Origin: CAZJHX01 sp964545715
GTDB lineage: Bacteria; Myxococcota_A; UBA9042; GCA-2863065
Direction of reading: 5' to 3'
DNA length: 7,578 nt
Assembly: GCA_964545715.1 (NCBI GenBank)
Contig: CAZJHX010000271.1
Coordinates: 1-7,578 of the forward strand
Positions 1 to 5,733 of this stretch are shown here, piece by piece (the first letter of the stretch is position 1; each line of letters starts with the position of its first letter). The notes beneath the pieces were generated by a model. It was not told where the DNA came from. It did not search any database and saw only the letters and a program-made list of their open reading frames with translations. The position numbers were made by a program, and so were the translations under genes.

Positions 1-1254
1 TCCGCCGCAGGGACACAGTAGCGCATCTACCAGGAAAACGCGTTGGAGCAAGTCGTTCCATCGCATTCGGTTGGGGCGCTTGGGGGCTGTCGGGCGTTCA
101 GGTGTGGTCGCGTCTGGCGGTGGAACGGCTGCCGCGCGTATTGGTGAGCCGGGGGCCAGTGCGCCCCAAAAGCGGGTGAGATGTCGATTTGGGGGTGGGA
201 CGAGTGCTGCGAGTCGGGCGACGAAGGCCACCGGGTCGAAGACGAGCTGTTTGATGGGGCCGCGGGGGCGTTTGAGGGTGAGGACGACGCGGTCGTCGTC
301 GAGCTGGGTGAGCCGGGTCTGTGCGATGGCGGGTCTGGCCATGTAGCGGCACAGACGTTCGAGTGCGGCGGGGCGCCCCGGGGGAATGGAGACGCCGGCG
401 TGCAGGCCGAAGTCGTCATGGCGGGCGCACAATGGGACGTGACGGGCGCGCGATGGGGGTGGCCGGGGTCGGCGGATGGTTTGGGCTGGTGCGGATGCGC
501 AGTCGTGTAGCAAGGCGCCGTCGGGGCCGACGGGCTGTACGCCTCGGCGGGCGCACAGGCCCCGGACGCGGGCCGCGAGGCGTCTTACGAGCGCCGCGAG
601 CTCGGTCTGTGTGGGGGGTGGATGTGGGGAGAACGAGACGGCCAGCGAGTGCGCGCGTTCGCAGAACACGCCGTCGGCTGCGAGCACATGGAAATGCATC
701 CAAGGGCCGGCGCCGTCGGAGAATCGCTGGACGAAGACCACCGCGGCGGGGTGGACGCGCCTCACGCCGGCCGGTGTGATGGGGGCAGACCTGTCTCGAA
801 ACCACTGCAGGAGCACGCGCATGCACACCCGAAGCACCGCAGAGCAGAGATCGGGCTGGAAGCACAAGCCGATCGCCAGGTCGCGCGGAAAGGTGACCAC
901 CCATTGACGCCACCGCAGCTCGGGTCTGAGTACGCGGTCCACCAGATGCGCCGCTTGCTCACACATGCGGCGGGCGCCACAGCTGGGGCACAGACGGGAT
1001 TTGCACGACAGCGGGACCACACGGCTTTGGCGGCACGACGTGCAGCGAAAATGTGCGAAGCCGCGCGTGAAGTCGCCGCAGGCGCTGATCGCGCGCAGCT
1101 CATCGATCACGAAAGCGGGCAGGGCGCGGTCCTGGTCAGCGACGCGCTCGAGCAGCTCATGCAGGTGCGAGCGCACAAGCCGAGCGACGAGGCCGGCGGA
1201 CGGATCGCGGGGTTGATATTGCGGCGCCTGGTGCGCGTGTTCTGGCGTGCCCAT
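1..1254 (-). CDS. IS91-family HUH transposase, 3' end cut by window edge
   Basis: Catalyses single-strand, rolling-circle-like transposition of an IS91-type element. The minus-strand frame is open for 418 codons from an ATG at 1254 to the window edge. An N-terminal zinc-binding domain is visible: C71-x2-C74, C84 and C89-P-S-C92 followed by GARRM. The HUH metal site is HFH at residues 187-189 within WMHFHVLAADGVF. The candidate nucleophile is Y304 in ERLCRYMARPAIAQTRL. The family's C-terminal signature appears as LLQRVFLVDALLCPCGG just before the edge, so few codons should be missing. I see no frameshift or internal stop, so the enzyme may be functional. The start is the first ATG after an in-frame stop at about 1312-1314; no clear Shine-Dalgarno precedes it. 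Known family members have one or two catalytic tyrosines; I see only one obvious candidate. Confidence 0.93.
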   Translation of the reverse strand, partial: MGTPEHAHQAPQYQPRDPSAGLVARLVRSHLHELLERVADQDRALPAFVIDELRAISACGDFTRGFAHFRCTSCRQSRVVPLSCKSRLCPSCGARRMCEQAAHLVDRVLRPELRWRQWVVTFPRDLAIGLCFQPDLCSAVLRVCMRVLLQWFRDRSAPITPAGVRRVHPAAVVFVQRFSDGAGPWMHFHVLAADGVFCERAHSLAVSFSPHPPPTQTELAALVRRLAARVRGLCARRGVQPVGPDGALLHDCASAPAQTIRRPRPPPSRARHVPLCARHDDFGLHAGVSIPPGRPAALERLCRYMARPAIAQTRLTQLDDDRVVLTLKRPRGPIKQLVFDPVAFVARLAALVPPPNRHLTRFWGALAPGSPIRAAAVPPPDATTPERPTAPKRPNRMRWNDLLQRVFLVDALLCPCGG

Positions 1255-1334
1255 CGGGGCGGCAACCAGGCGGGTCGCGTGCCAGCGTTGTGGCTGAGCA
1301 AATACCAGGTGTTAGCGGTGAGTTGAGTCTCACC

Positions 1335-1371
1335 GGGGTCTCAAAGTGGGACTCGGGTCTCGAAAGTGGGA
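1335..1371. repeat. Two imperfect direct repeats (GGGTCTC-AAAGTGGGA)
   Basis: Copies at about 1335-1351 and 1354-1371 share GGTCTC followed by AAAGTGGGA; the second has an extra G. An inverted GGTCTCA / TGAGACC pair (about 1337-1343 and 1377-1383) surrounds them. They lie between the IS91 transposase start and the broken IS3 orfA. Multiple short repeats are typical of some insertion-sequence ends (for example IS21-like), and the upstream end (terIS) of the IS91-type element should also be nearby. Which of these they belong to is not resolved. Confidence 0.5.
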
Positions 1372-1670
1372 GCAGCTGAGACCGTGAATGACGCCGTGAT
1401 GGCGGCGGGTGTTACGGGGCGTTGACCTTCTTCGCGGTTGTCGCGCTCCAGCTCTTTGACGCGCTGGCGGTCGTCCGACGTCGGCCCCGGTCTAACGCCG
1501 GCGTCCCGTTCTGCCCGCCGCACCCACTTGCGCAACGTCTCCGCCGTGCACCCGATCTTCGAGGCGATCGACGACATCGCTGCCCACTCCGATGGATGGT
1601 CCTTGCGCGTCTCTGCAACGAGCCTGACGGCACGCTCCTTGACCTCTGGTGAAAAAGAACTCTCTGCCAT
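1341..1670 (-). pseudogene. IS3-family OrfA remnant (helix-turn-helix subunit), 3' truncated
   Basis: The first 80 codons from the ATG at 1670 are a typical IS3-family OrfA: an N-terminal FSPEVKERAVRLV segment, then SEWAAMSSIASKIGC and TAETLRKWVRRAERDAG, which form the helix-turn-helix that binds the element's ends. The leucine-zipper region begins as RVKELERDNRE and is then lost: after residue 80 (about base 1431) the sequence becomes unrelated (EGQRPVTPAAI) and stops at 1341. The usual continuation, the programmed frameshift and OrfB are absent, so no active transposase can be made here. The deletion was probably caused by rearrangement next to the IS91-type element. Confidence 0.82.
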
Positions 1671-1719
1671 GGTCCCAGTCTCCCAACGTCTGGGGCCTCC
1701 GACACACCAGGGCGGTTCA
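1431..1719 (-). mobile_element. 5' remnant of an IS3-family element with its left terminal repeat
   Basis: Read on the minus strand, the element begins TGAACCGCCCTGGTGTGTCG at 1719, resembling left ends of IS3-family elements, and leads into orfA at 1670. It breaks off at about 1431. Its outer end is only two bases beyond the stop codon (1722-1724) of the neighbouring Topo VI-A-like gene. The right half and right inverted repeat are not seen next to it. The 5' boundary is recognised from family resemblance; no target duplication could be confirmed because the other end is missing. Confidence 0.6.
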
Positions 1720-1721
1720 GT

Positions 1722-2639
1722 CTAGTTCGACGGTGAGGGGGCGGCCACGAGCGCGGCGACCAGCTCGTGGCGGCGGGGGCGGGGAATGGACTCGATGCGG
1801 ATGCGGTAGGGGTCGCCTGCGACGCCGCCGGTTTTTGTGAGCCAGTTGGCGAGCTGGGCCACGTTTTGTTTGTTGCGGCGGATGATCGGGAGGCGGGCGG
1901 CGGCGATCTGTTTCTGGGTCAGGGCGTTTGGGCCGACGGGGAGCTGCAGTGTGGCCTGGAAGCCGAGTTGGGTGAGGCCGCGGTGGAGCTCGGCTGCGAT
2001 ACTGTGGCCCTCGGGATCGTAATCGACCAGGGCGATGACGCGGAAGGGGCGGTTGGTGCGGCCGAGGGCGGCCATCGCTTCGGCCGCGTGGCGGGCGGTG
2101 TTTTCTACCGTGACGCCCGGTGGGTTGCCGGACCAGGCGAGCGTCGTGACGCCGTGCAGGGCGTGGACCTCGCGCAGGAAGCGAACCTGGCTGAGTTTTT
2201 CCGCGCCCACGATGATGTCCGGACGGCGGTCGCCGATGCGGCGGGTCTCCCAGTGGAGGTCTGTGAGATCGAAGCCGCTGTAGTTGAACAGGCGGTGGTC
2301 GAAGACCATGCGGTTGAGTTGAACCAGGACGCGGTCGTAGGAGTCTCGGTCGTCGTCGAGGCGCGCCATGACCGGCTTGACGTAGCGATACCACAGCGTA
2401 CGGACATTGCCGCCGATGGGAGGTTCGGCGCGCGCCTGGATGGCCTGGTGCAGCTGCCACAAGATCGTGCGCACCAGCCACGCGATGATCAGTCGGCCGT
2501 CGCGGCCGAATCGTTGTCTCAATTCGGTGGCCGGCAAGCGCCACGGCGGTGGGTCCGTCGGCTGGATGTGCAGTCGGCGAAAGAGACGCCGTCTCTGGGT
2601 CGGGCCGACCGGGGGCTTGGGAAAAACGCTGTCAGACAA
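1722..2639 (-). CDS. Topo VI-A/Spo11-like Toprim protein with candidate catalytic Tyr84
   Basis: A 305-residue protein with the order of a type IIB topoisomerase A subunit. A basic N-terminus is followed by a region like the 5Y-CAP winged helix, with NVRTLWYRYVKPV at residues 79-90; Y84 sits where Topo VI-A and Spo11 carry the DNA-cleaving tyrosine (R-x-[IL]-aromatic-Y). A Toprim domain follows, with E147 in IIVGAEKL and D206/D208 in VIALVDYDPEG, the metal-binding E...DxD set. WETRRIGDRRP at 130-140 is shared with the neighbouring gene. It starts with TTG at 2639, overlapping the upstream gene's stop by eight bases and preceded by GAGAGG; no ATG start is available nearby, and the overlap suggests translational coupling. 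No GHKL B subunit is visible, as in the 'Mini-A' proteins described from mobile elements. DNA cleavage or binding is inferred; cellular role unknown. Confidence 0.85.
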   Translation of the reverse strand: MSDSVFPKPPVGPTQRRRLFRRLHIQPTDPPPWRLPATELRQRFGRDGRLIIAWLVRTILWQLHQAIQARAEPPIGGNVRTLWYRYVKPVMARLDDDRDSYDRVLVQLNRMVFDHRLFNYSGFDLTDLHWETRRIGDRRPDIIVGAEKLSQVRFLREVHALHGVTTLAWSGNPPGVTVENTARHAAEAMAALGRTNRPFRVIALVDYDPEGHSIAAELHRGLTQLGFQATLQLPVGPNALTQKQIAAARLPIIRRNKQNVAQLANWLTKTGGVAGDPYRIRIESIPRPRRHELVAALVAAPSPSN

Positions 2640-3495
2640 GAGAGACCCTCTCGGCGATGATGTCCTCGAGGGTGTGCCAGTCGAACGCGTCCAGGGACAC
2701 GGCCTCTCGTCGGCCCTCGATGCCGCCTGTGTCGCGCATGAAGCGCTCGTGCCTGGTGGCGCGGTGGCGCGTCGGTGTGCCCAGAGGTGTGCGAGCTGTC
2801 ACCAGCGCGTCGGGGGTGAGCAGTCGAGGGTGTAACGGGACGTCGAGCTTGGTGTTGGTCATGCCCGCGCGCGCCAACATCTGTGGGACAATGCGGGCGA
2901 TGTCATGGCCGGCGGGATCGTAGTCCACGAGCGCGATGATGTGCACTGGCTGGTCGATACCTCGGCGGGTCATAGCCTGCAGGATGTGGACGGCTGTGTA
3001 CTCCGCGGTGACCGCGTTCATGTAGCCGTTCATGGCCAGGGTGGAGACGCTGAGGCGCAGGTTGACGCGCCTGAGCAAGCGGACCAGGCCGATTTTTTCG
3101 CTGACCACGAGCACGTGGGGGAGCCGCTCGCCGATGCGGCGGTTTTCCCAAAGGTGGTCGGTGATGTTGAGGGAGCGGTAGGTGGTGCGGTGTTCGTGTT
3201 GGATCATGCGGTCGAGCTCGTCGGCAAAGAGCGCGTATTCGACGCGTCCCCGATGCCCGGTTGGGATGCGTGCGAGGACGGGTTCGGCCAGGTGGTGAAA
3301 GAGGTCTCTGATGCCACCTTTGAAGGTCCAATCACCGGGCGCTGCATTCACGTCGTCTATGAGATCGAGCAGGAGGCCGCGCAACAGGTGTCGCAGGACC
3401 GGGGCGCCGGAGCGCCAGCCGCCGTAGGCCTTCTTGAGTTGGGCGGCGTTCATCGCCCGGGTCTTTTGTGCAGGTCTGCGAAATCTGACGGGCAT
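2632..3495 (-). CDS. Topo VI-A/Spo11-like Toprim paralogue with His at the Tyr position
   Basis: A 287-residue homologue of the downstream gene product, alignable along most of its length. The winged-helix-like segment reads GGIRDLFHHLAEPVLARI (residues 60-77); H67 aligns with Y84 of the partner, so the classical cleaving tyrosine is absent at that position. The Toprim residues are intact: E133 in VLVVSEKIG and D191/D193 in IIALVDYDPAGHDIA. LWENRRIGERLP (115-126) matches the partner's WETRRIGDRRP. I chose the ATG at 3495 because a CATACT box lies six bases upstream, suggesting a leaderless transcript. An ATG at 3453 (273 residues) is the alternative. The frame extends upstream to 3732, but that stretch is arginine-rich with no family features. 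It is the first gene of a two-gene operon. An inactive or regulatory subunit forming a heterodimer with the tyrosine-bearing protein is a reasonable hypothesis. Confidence 0.85.
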   Translation of the reverse strand: MPVRFRRPAQKTRAMNAAQLKKAYGGWRSGAPVLRHLLRGLLLDLIDDVNAAPGDWTFKGGIRDLFHHLAEPVLARIPTGHRGRVEYALFADELDRMIQHEHRTTYRSLNITDHLWENRRIGERLPHVLVVSEKIGLVRLLRRVNLRLSVSTLAMNGYMNAVTAEYTAVHILQAMTRRGIDQPVHIIALVDYDPAGHDIARIVPQMLARAGMTNTKLDVPLHPRLLTPDALVTARTPLGTPTRHRATRHERFMRDTGGIEGRREAVSLDAFDWHTLEDIIAERVSLV

Positions 3496-3501
3496 CGGGC
3501 A

Positions 3502-3507
3502 AGTATG
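3502..3507 (-). promoter_or_regulatory. Candidate -10 box (CATACT) for the Topo VI-A-like operon
   Basis: CATACT on the minus strand ends six bases before the ATG at 3495. This spacing would place transcription start at or next to the start codon, giving a leaderless mRNA. The -35 region has only a weak match. The same six-base spacing is seen before the small ORF at 5402, which supports both calls. Confidence 0.4.
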
Positions 3508-3609
3508 CCGCGCTTGGCGAAGCTCTAACAGCAGGGGGCGTTTTTCGTCGCGATGACCGGGTTGTCTCTTTCTTCTGTGGTCAGGCGGCTGCGTCCCGTC
3601 CAGGCGTTT

Positions 3610-3623
3610 GGTCGCGCGCGACC
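3610..3623. promoter_or_regulatory. 14-bp perfect palindrome GGTCGCGCGCGACC
   Basis: A perfect palindrome in the 179-bp gap between the end of the broken abiEii-type gene and the start of the Topo VI-A-like operon, flanked by TTT on both sides. It lies about 100 bases upstream of the candidate promoter. It could be an operator or part of a terminator stem. It has no loop, and neither role is shown by the sequence; chance is possible in such GC-rich DNA. Confidence 0.3.
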
Positions 3624-3674
3624 TTTGCGAGGGCCACCGGTCAGGGCCTGGTTTCCCCGGACGCATGCAGCATT

Positions 3675-4486
3675 TTACGCGCCGAGTAGTCGTGGCGCTT
3701 CGGCGCGGAAATACGTCTTGATCGCGGTCCAATGCTGCGGCGTGAGCCCCGCAGGAAAGATCGGATCAACCTCCGCGTCACCAAAGAAGGTCAGCGACCG
3801 GATGACGTGGTACATCTCTGGGCGCACCTGCGCGAAACGCCGCTGGTAGGCCTCGACGGCCGCTCCCAGGGCAAACGATCGGGTCACGATCTCGTGCAGG
3901 TCCCAGAAGTCTCGTCGGATCCCCCGCTTCGAGACAGCCGCGAGCTTCATGGCTGCGAGATCGCGAAGGCCCGCGACCGGCATGCCCTCGACAACCACCC
4001 CGGGGGCCTCGAGCAGTGGATACGGATAGCGGACGATGTCGACCGACACGCCGCCGACGTAACCATGGAGGGTAGCGTCCGTTTCGGTGGTTTCGCCGTC
4101 GAAGATCGATGACAGGCTCAGCCGCAGTTCGGACAGGTCCACGTCTTGGAATCGGGTAAACACGTCGAGATCAATCGACCGACGATGCCCTAGGTGACTG
4201 GTGCCGAACGACGTTGCGCCCCTCGCGGAGCCTCGCCGGCGCTCTCGGCGCGGAACGCGCTCGACGGGCCTAAGGGCCCGCCTTCACACGTTACGTTCCC
4301 TCGCTTCGCTCGGCGCCGAGATCGCCAGGCGAGGCTCCACGAGGGGCGCAACGCCGTTTGGCACCAGTCACCTAGATGCACAGCGATAGCGCTTCCGCCG
4401 GCAAGGTAGTGTGCGCCGGGATCCAGCGCATGGCTCAGGCGACCCAGGGCCCTGAGCTGCTCCTTCGCCAGTCCGGTGGGCTGCAT
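3675..4486 (-). pseudogene. AbiEii-type nucleotidyltransferase gene split by a MITE-like insertion
   Basis: The family transfers nucleotides to RNA targets, and AbiEii is the toxin of type IV toxin-antitoxin phage-defence pairs. The N-terminal piece (ATG at 4486) gives HYLAGGSAIAVHL. The C-terminal piece continues GHRRSIDLDVFTRF, followed by VSVDIVRYPYPLLE and LAAMKLAAVSKRGIRRDFWD. A 182-bp insertion (180-bp element plus one TA) separates them. Removing it restores one frame of 210 codons (209 residues) with D45/D47 and D89 as the catalytic acidic residues and K120 in AAMKL. As it stands, the insertion shifts the frame straight after the HLG motif, so the product should be dead. The C-terminal piece could start at a GTG at 4163 but lacks the GG and DxD motifs. 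No AbiEi-type antitoxin is visible. The stop is TAA at 3675-3677. Confidence 0.85.
4193..4372. mobile_element. 180-bp MITE-like element with long terminal inverted repeats, TA target
   Basis: The ends read GGTGACTGGTGCC inward from both sides, and the inverted repeat runs about 45 bp with three mismatches, extending to about 60 bp with one gap. Both ends are flanked by TA (4191-4192 and 4373-4374), consistent with TA target duplication as in IS630/Tc1-mariner-type transposition. The centre has a second stem, CGGGCC-TAAG-GGCCCG, so one strand could fold into a long hairpin. It has no coding capacity and would need a transposase elsewhere. The restored host-gene frame proves the borders to within the ambiguity of the TA repeat. 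The family is not recognised. Confidence 0.82.
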
Positions 4487-4515
4487 GCCCGCGTGATCCT
4501 GGCCAGTGAGACGGG

Positions 4516-4653
4516 AGATCTCAAGCGAGGGTGAAGGCCGGAAGTGCCTGACCTTGCTGCGCAGACGAGTTCTGAGGATGGACAAGATCTCAAGCGAGGG
4601 TGAAGGCCGGAAGTGCCTGACCTTGCTGGGCAGACGAGTTCTGAGGATGGACA
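4516..4653. repeat. 69-bp tandem duplication (two copies)
   Basis: Copies at 4516-4584 and 4585-4653 differ at one base that I can see (CTGCGCAG versus CTGGGCAG). Each ends in a motif containing TTCTGAGGATGGACA that closely matches a stretch at 7254-7277 near the end of the DDE transposase unit. They occupy the gap between the second nucleotidyltransferase gene and the abiEii-type gene. The near identity suggests a recent duplication. The likely origin is the terminus of a related insertion sequence. On the minus strand the repeat is open and would encode a 23-residue repeat, but this looks incidental. Confidence 0.85.
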
Positions 4654-4683
4654 GCCCTCGAGACTGACAGTACGCGCCGTATG

Positions 4684-5169
4684 TCACGGATCCGCGGCTG
4701 CATCCTTCAACGCGCGCGCCTCCAACTCAGCGACGTCCAACAGGTCCTTCGGCCGTCCCGCTGTGCGCTTGTTCTTCAGCAGCGCGGCAAGTCCGATTAC
4801 CGGAATCTCGCGCCCTCCGACTCGGATGGACTCGCCATCGTCGATGGCTTCGTCGAACGTGATGCCGTCCGCGCGGTTGATGATGTCGATGCGGTGAGGT
4901 GGCAATCCGATTTGAAGGACGCCGTCGTAGGTCGCAAAGTCGGTTTCAGCAACCTCCAGTTCACCCAGGGGCGCGCCGAACGCCGCAAGTGCTCGGTAGA
5001 CGCGGGCGGCATTCGCTCCAGTCGCCCGCACAAGAATGTCCAAATCCGCGGTGGCCCGAGGGTACCCGTGGTACGCGACCGCGTGACCGCCCAGCAGCAC
5101 GAATTCCGCGTGAGCATCCGTGAGCTCGAGCAGCATGTCCCGAAAGTCATCGGACAGCTCTACCGGCAT
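4684..5169 (-). CDS. Nucleotidyltransferase-fold protein, toxin-antitoxin-type
   Basis: A 161-residue protein of the small DNA polymerase beta-like nucleotidyltransferase superfamily. The GG motif is at residues 27-28 (FVLLGGHAVAYHGYPRATAD); D42 and D44 lie in TADLDILV and the third aspartate D95 in PPHRIDII. This is a complete catalytic triad, so it is probably active. The C-terminal segment ALLKNKRTAGRPKDLLDVAE is typical of these stand-alone enzymes. Family members occur in toxin-antitoxin and defence modules. The ATG at 5169 overlaps the end of the preceding small ORF by ten bases, indicating coupled translation; the frame is open further upstream to 5298, but that part overlaps the other gene and lacks family features. 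Whether it is toxin or antitoxin (as MntA is in HEPN/MNT pairs) cannot be told here. Confidence 0.87.
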   Translation of the reverse strand: MPVELSDDFRDMLLELTDAHAEFVLLGGHAVAYHGYPRATADLDILVRATGANAARVYRALAAFGAPLGELEVAETDFATYDGVLQIGLPPHRIDIINRADGITFDEAIDDGESIRVGGREIPVIGLAALLKNKRTAGRPKDLLDVAELEARALKDAAADP

Positions 5170-5402
5170 TGCCGCCGTACAAATCGGTATGGCGTCTGGG
5201 GCCGCGAGTACGTCGGCAGGGGCTTGCCGGTAAGGTCCCAGGACCACCGGCTCAACTGAGTTAGCAGTGAGATCGCCTCTTCTCCGCGCACCTGGCACTG
5301 TTCGTGCTGGGCGCGATCGGCGGCGATCCAGCGCACGCTGGCTCTCTTTCGCCGCTCTTCCGCGCGGCGTCGTCGAGCATCCAGGTCGGTCGTTGACGAC
5401 AT
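5160..5402 (-). CDS. Small charged protein coupled to the nucleotidyltransferase
   Basis: An 80-residue ORF whose end overlaps the nucleotidyltransferase start by ten bases. The N-terminal third is highly charged and probably helical (LDARRRRAEERRKRASVRW). The middle is EEAISLLTQLSRWSW, and the C-terminus is DLTGKPLPTYSRPQTPYRF. I see no signal peptide, membrane segment or known catalytic motif. The ATG at 5402 is supported by a TACAAT box six bases upstream. Small ORFs in this position are often partners of the nucleotidyltransferase in two-gene modules, so an antitoxin or accessory role is inferred from context only. Function unknown. Confidence 0.68.
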   Translation of the reverse strand: MSSTTDLDARRRRAEERRKRASVRWIAADRAQHEQCQVRGEEAISLLTQLSRWSWDLTGKPLPTYSRPQTPYRFVRRQCR

Positions 5403-5408
5403 GCCTTC

Positions 5409-5414
5409 ATTGTA
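5409..5414 (-). promoter_or_regulatory. Candidate -10 box (TACAAT) for the small ORF-nucleotidyltransferase pair
   Basis: TACAAT on the minus strand lies six bases (GAAGGC) before the ATG at 5402. This spacing would place the first transcribed base at about the start codon, as in leaderless genes of several high-GC bacteria. No convincing -35 hexamer is seen at 16-18 bases further upstream. Confidence 0.5.
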
Positions 5415-5625
5415 CCGCCCACACCTCACAGCCGCGACGATTTTTGGCGATCGCCACCGGCGACAAACGCTGTCAGCCCAGGCAGGAGCTGAACAGCACA
5501 CACCTCCCAAGACTGGGCGTCATAGTCGGCGTGATTCGCGGCCCGCTCACGCAACAGGCCGCCGCGTCCGACTCGTTCGTACTGCAGCTGACCCGATGGC
5601 TGAACGAGCCCGGGGCGCGAGTGGT

Positions 5626-5733
5626 TTGGTGGAGGTCTACTCGGAAACGCGCCGATTACACTCGACGCTGGGCTGTGTGAGTCCGGCTGAATTCGGCCTG
5701 GCCGGCAGAAAGGAGACTGCTTTGGCAGCCTAA
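5626..5733 (+). pseudogene. C-terminal remnant of an IS3-family OrfB transposase
   Basis: The last 35 codons before the TAA at 5731-5733 read VEVYSETRRLHSTLGCVSPA followed by EFGLAGR, the typical C-terminus of IS3-family OrfB (compare the family pattern Y-N-x-x-R-x-H-S-x-L-G-Y-x-S-P-x-x-F). The DDE catalytic core upstream is absent, and I see no OrfB motifs between 5403 and 5625. The downstream sequence begins like an IS3 right end (AAGCAAACCGTCC) but has no recognisable terminal repeat. It need not come from the same copy as the orfA remnant at 1341-1670, which has the opposite orientation. Confidence 0.75.

Noticed and set aside
71..1326. Several plus-strand frames of 80-230 residues
   Set aside because: All are opposite the IS91 transposase, whose motifs are clear on the minus strand.
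2632..3732. Longer N-terminus for the His-type Topo VI-A-like protein, starting at 3732
   Set aside because: The extra 79 residues are arginine-rich and low in complexity, cross the 14-bp palindrome and the promoter-like box, and match nothing in the paralogue.
4484..4687. An N-terminal extension of the abiEii-type gene containing two 23-residue repeats, starting at a GTG at 4685-4687
   Set aside because: The repeat is a recent DNA duplication with an insertion-sequence-like motif, and the family normally begins close to the GG motif, as the ATG at 4486 does.
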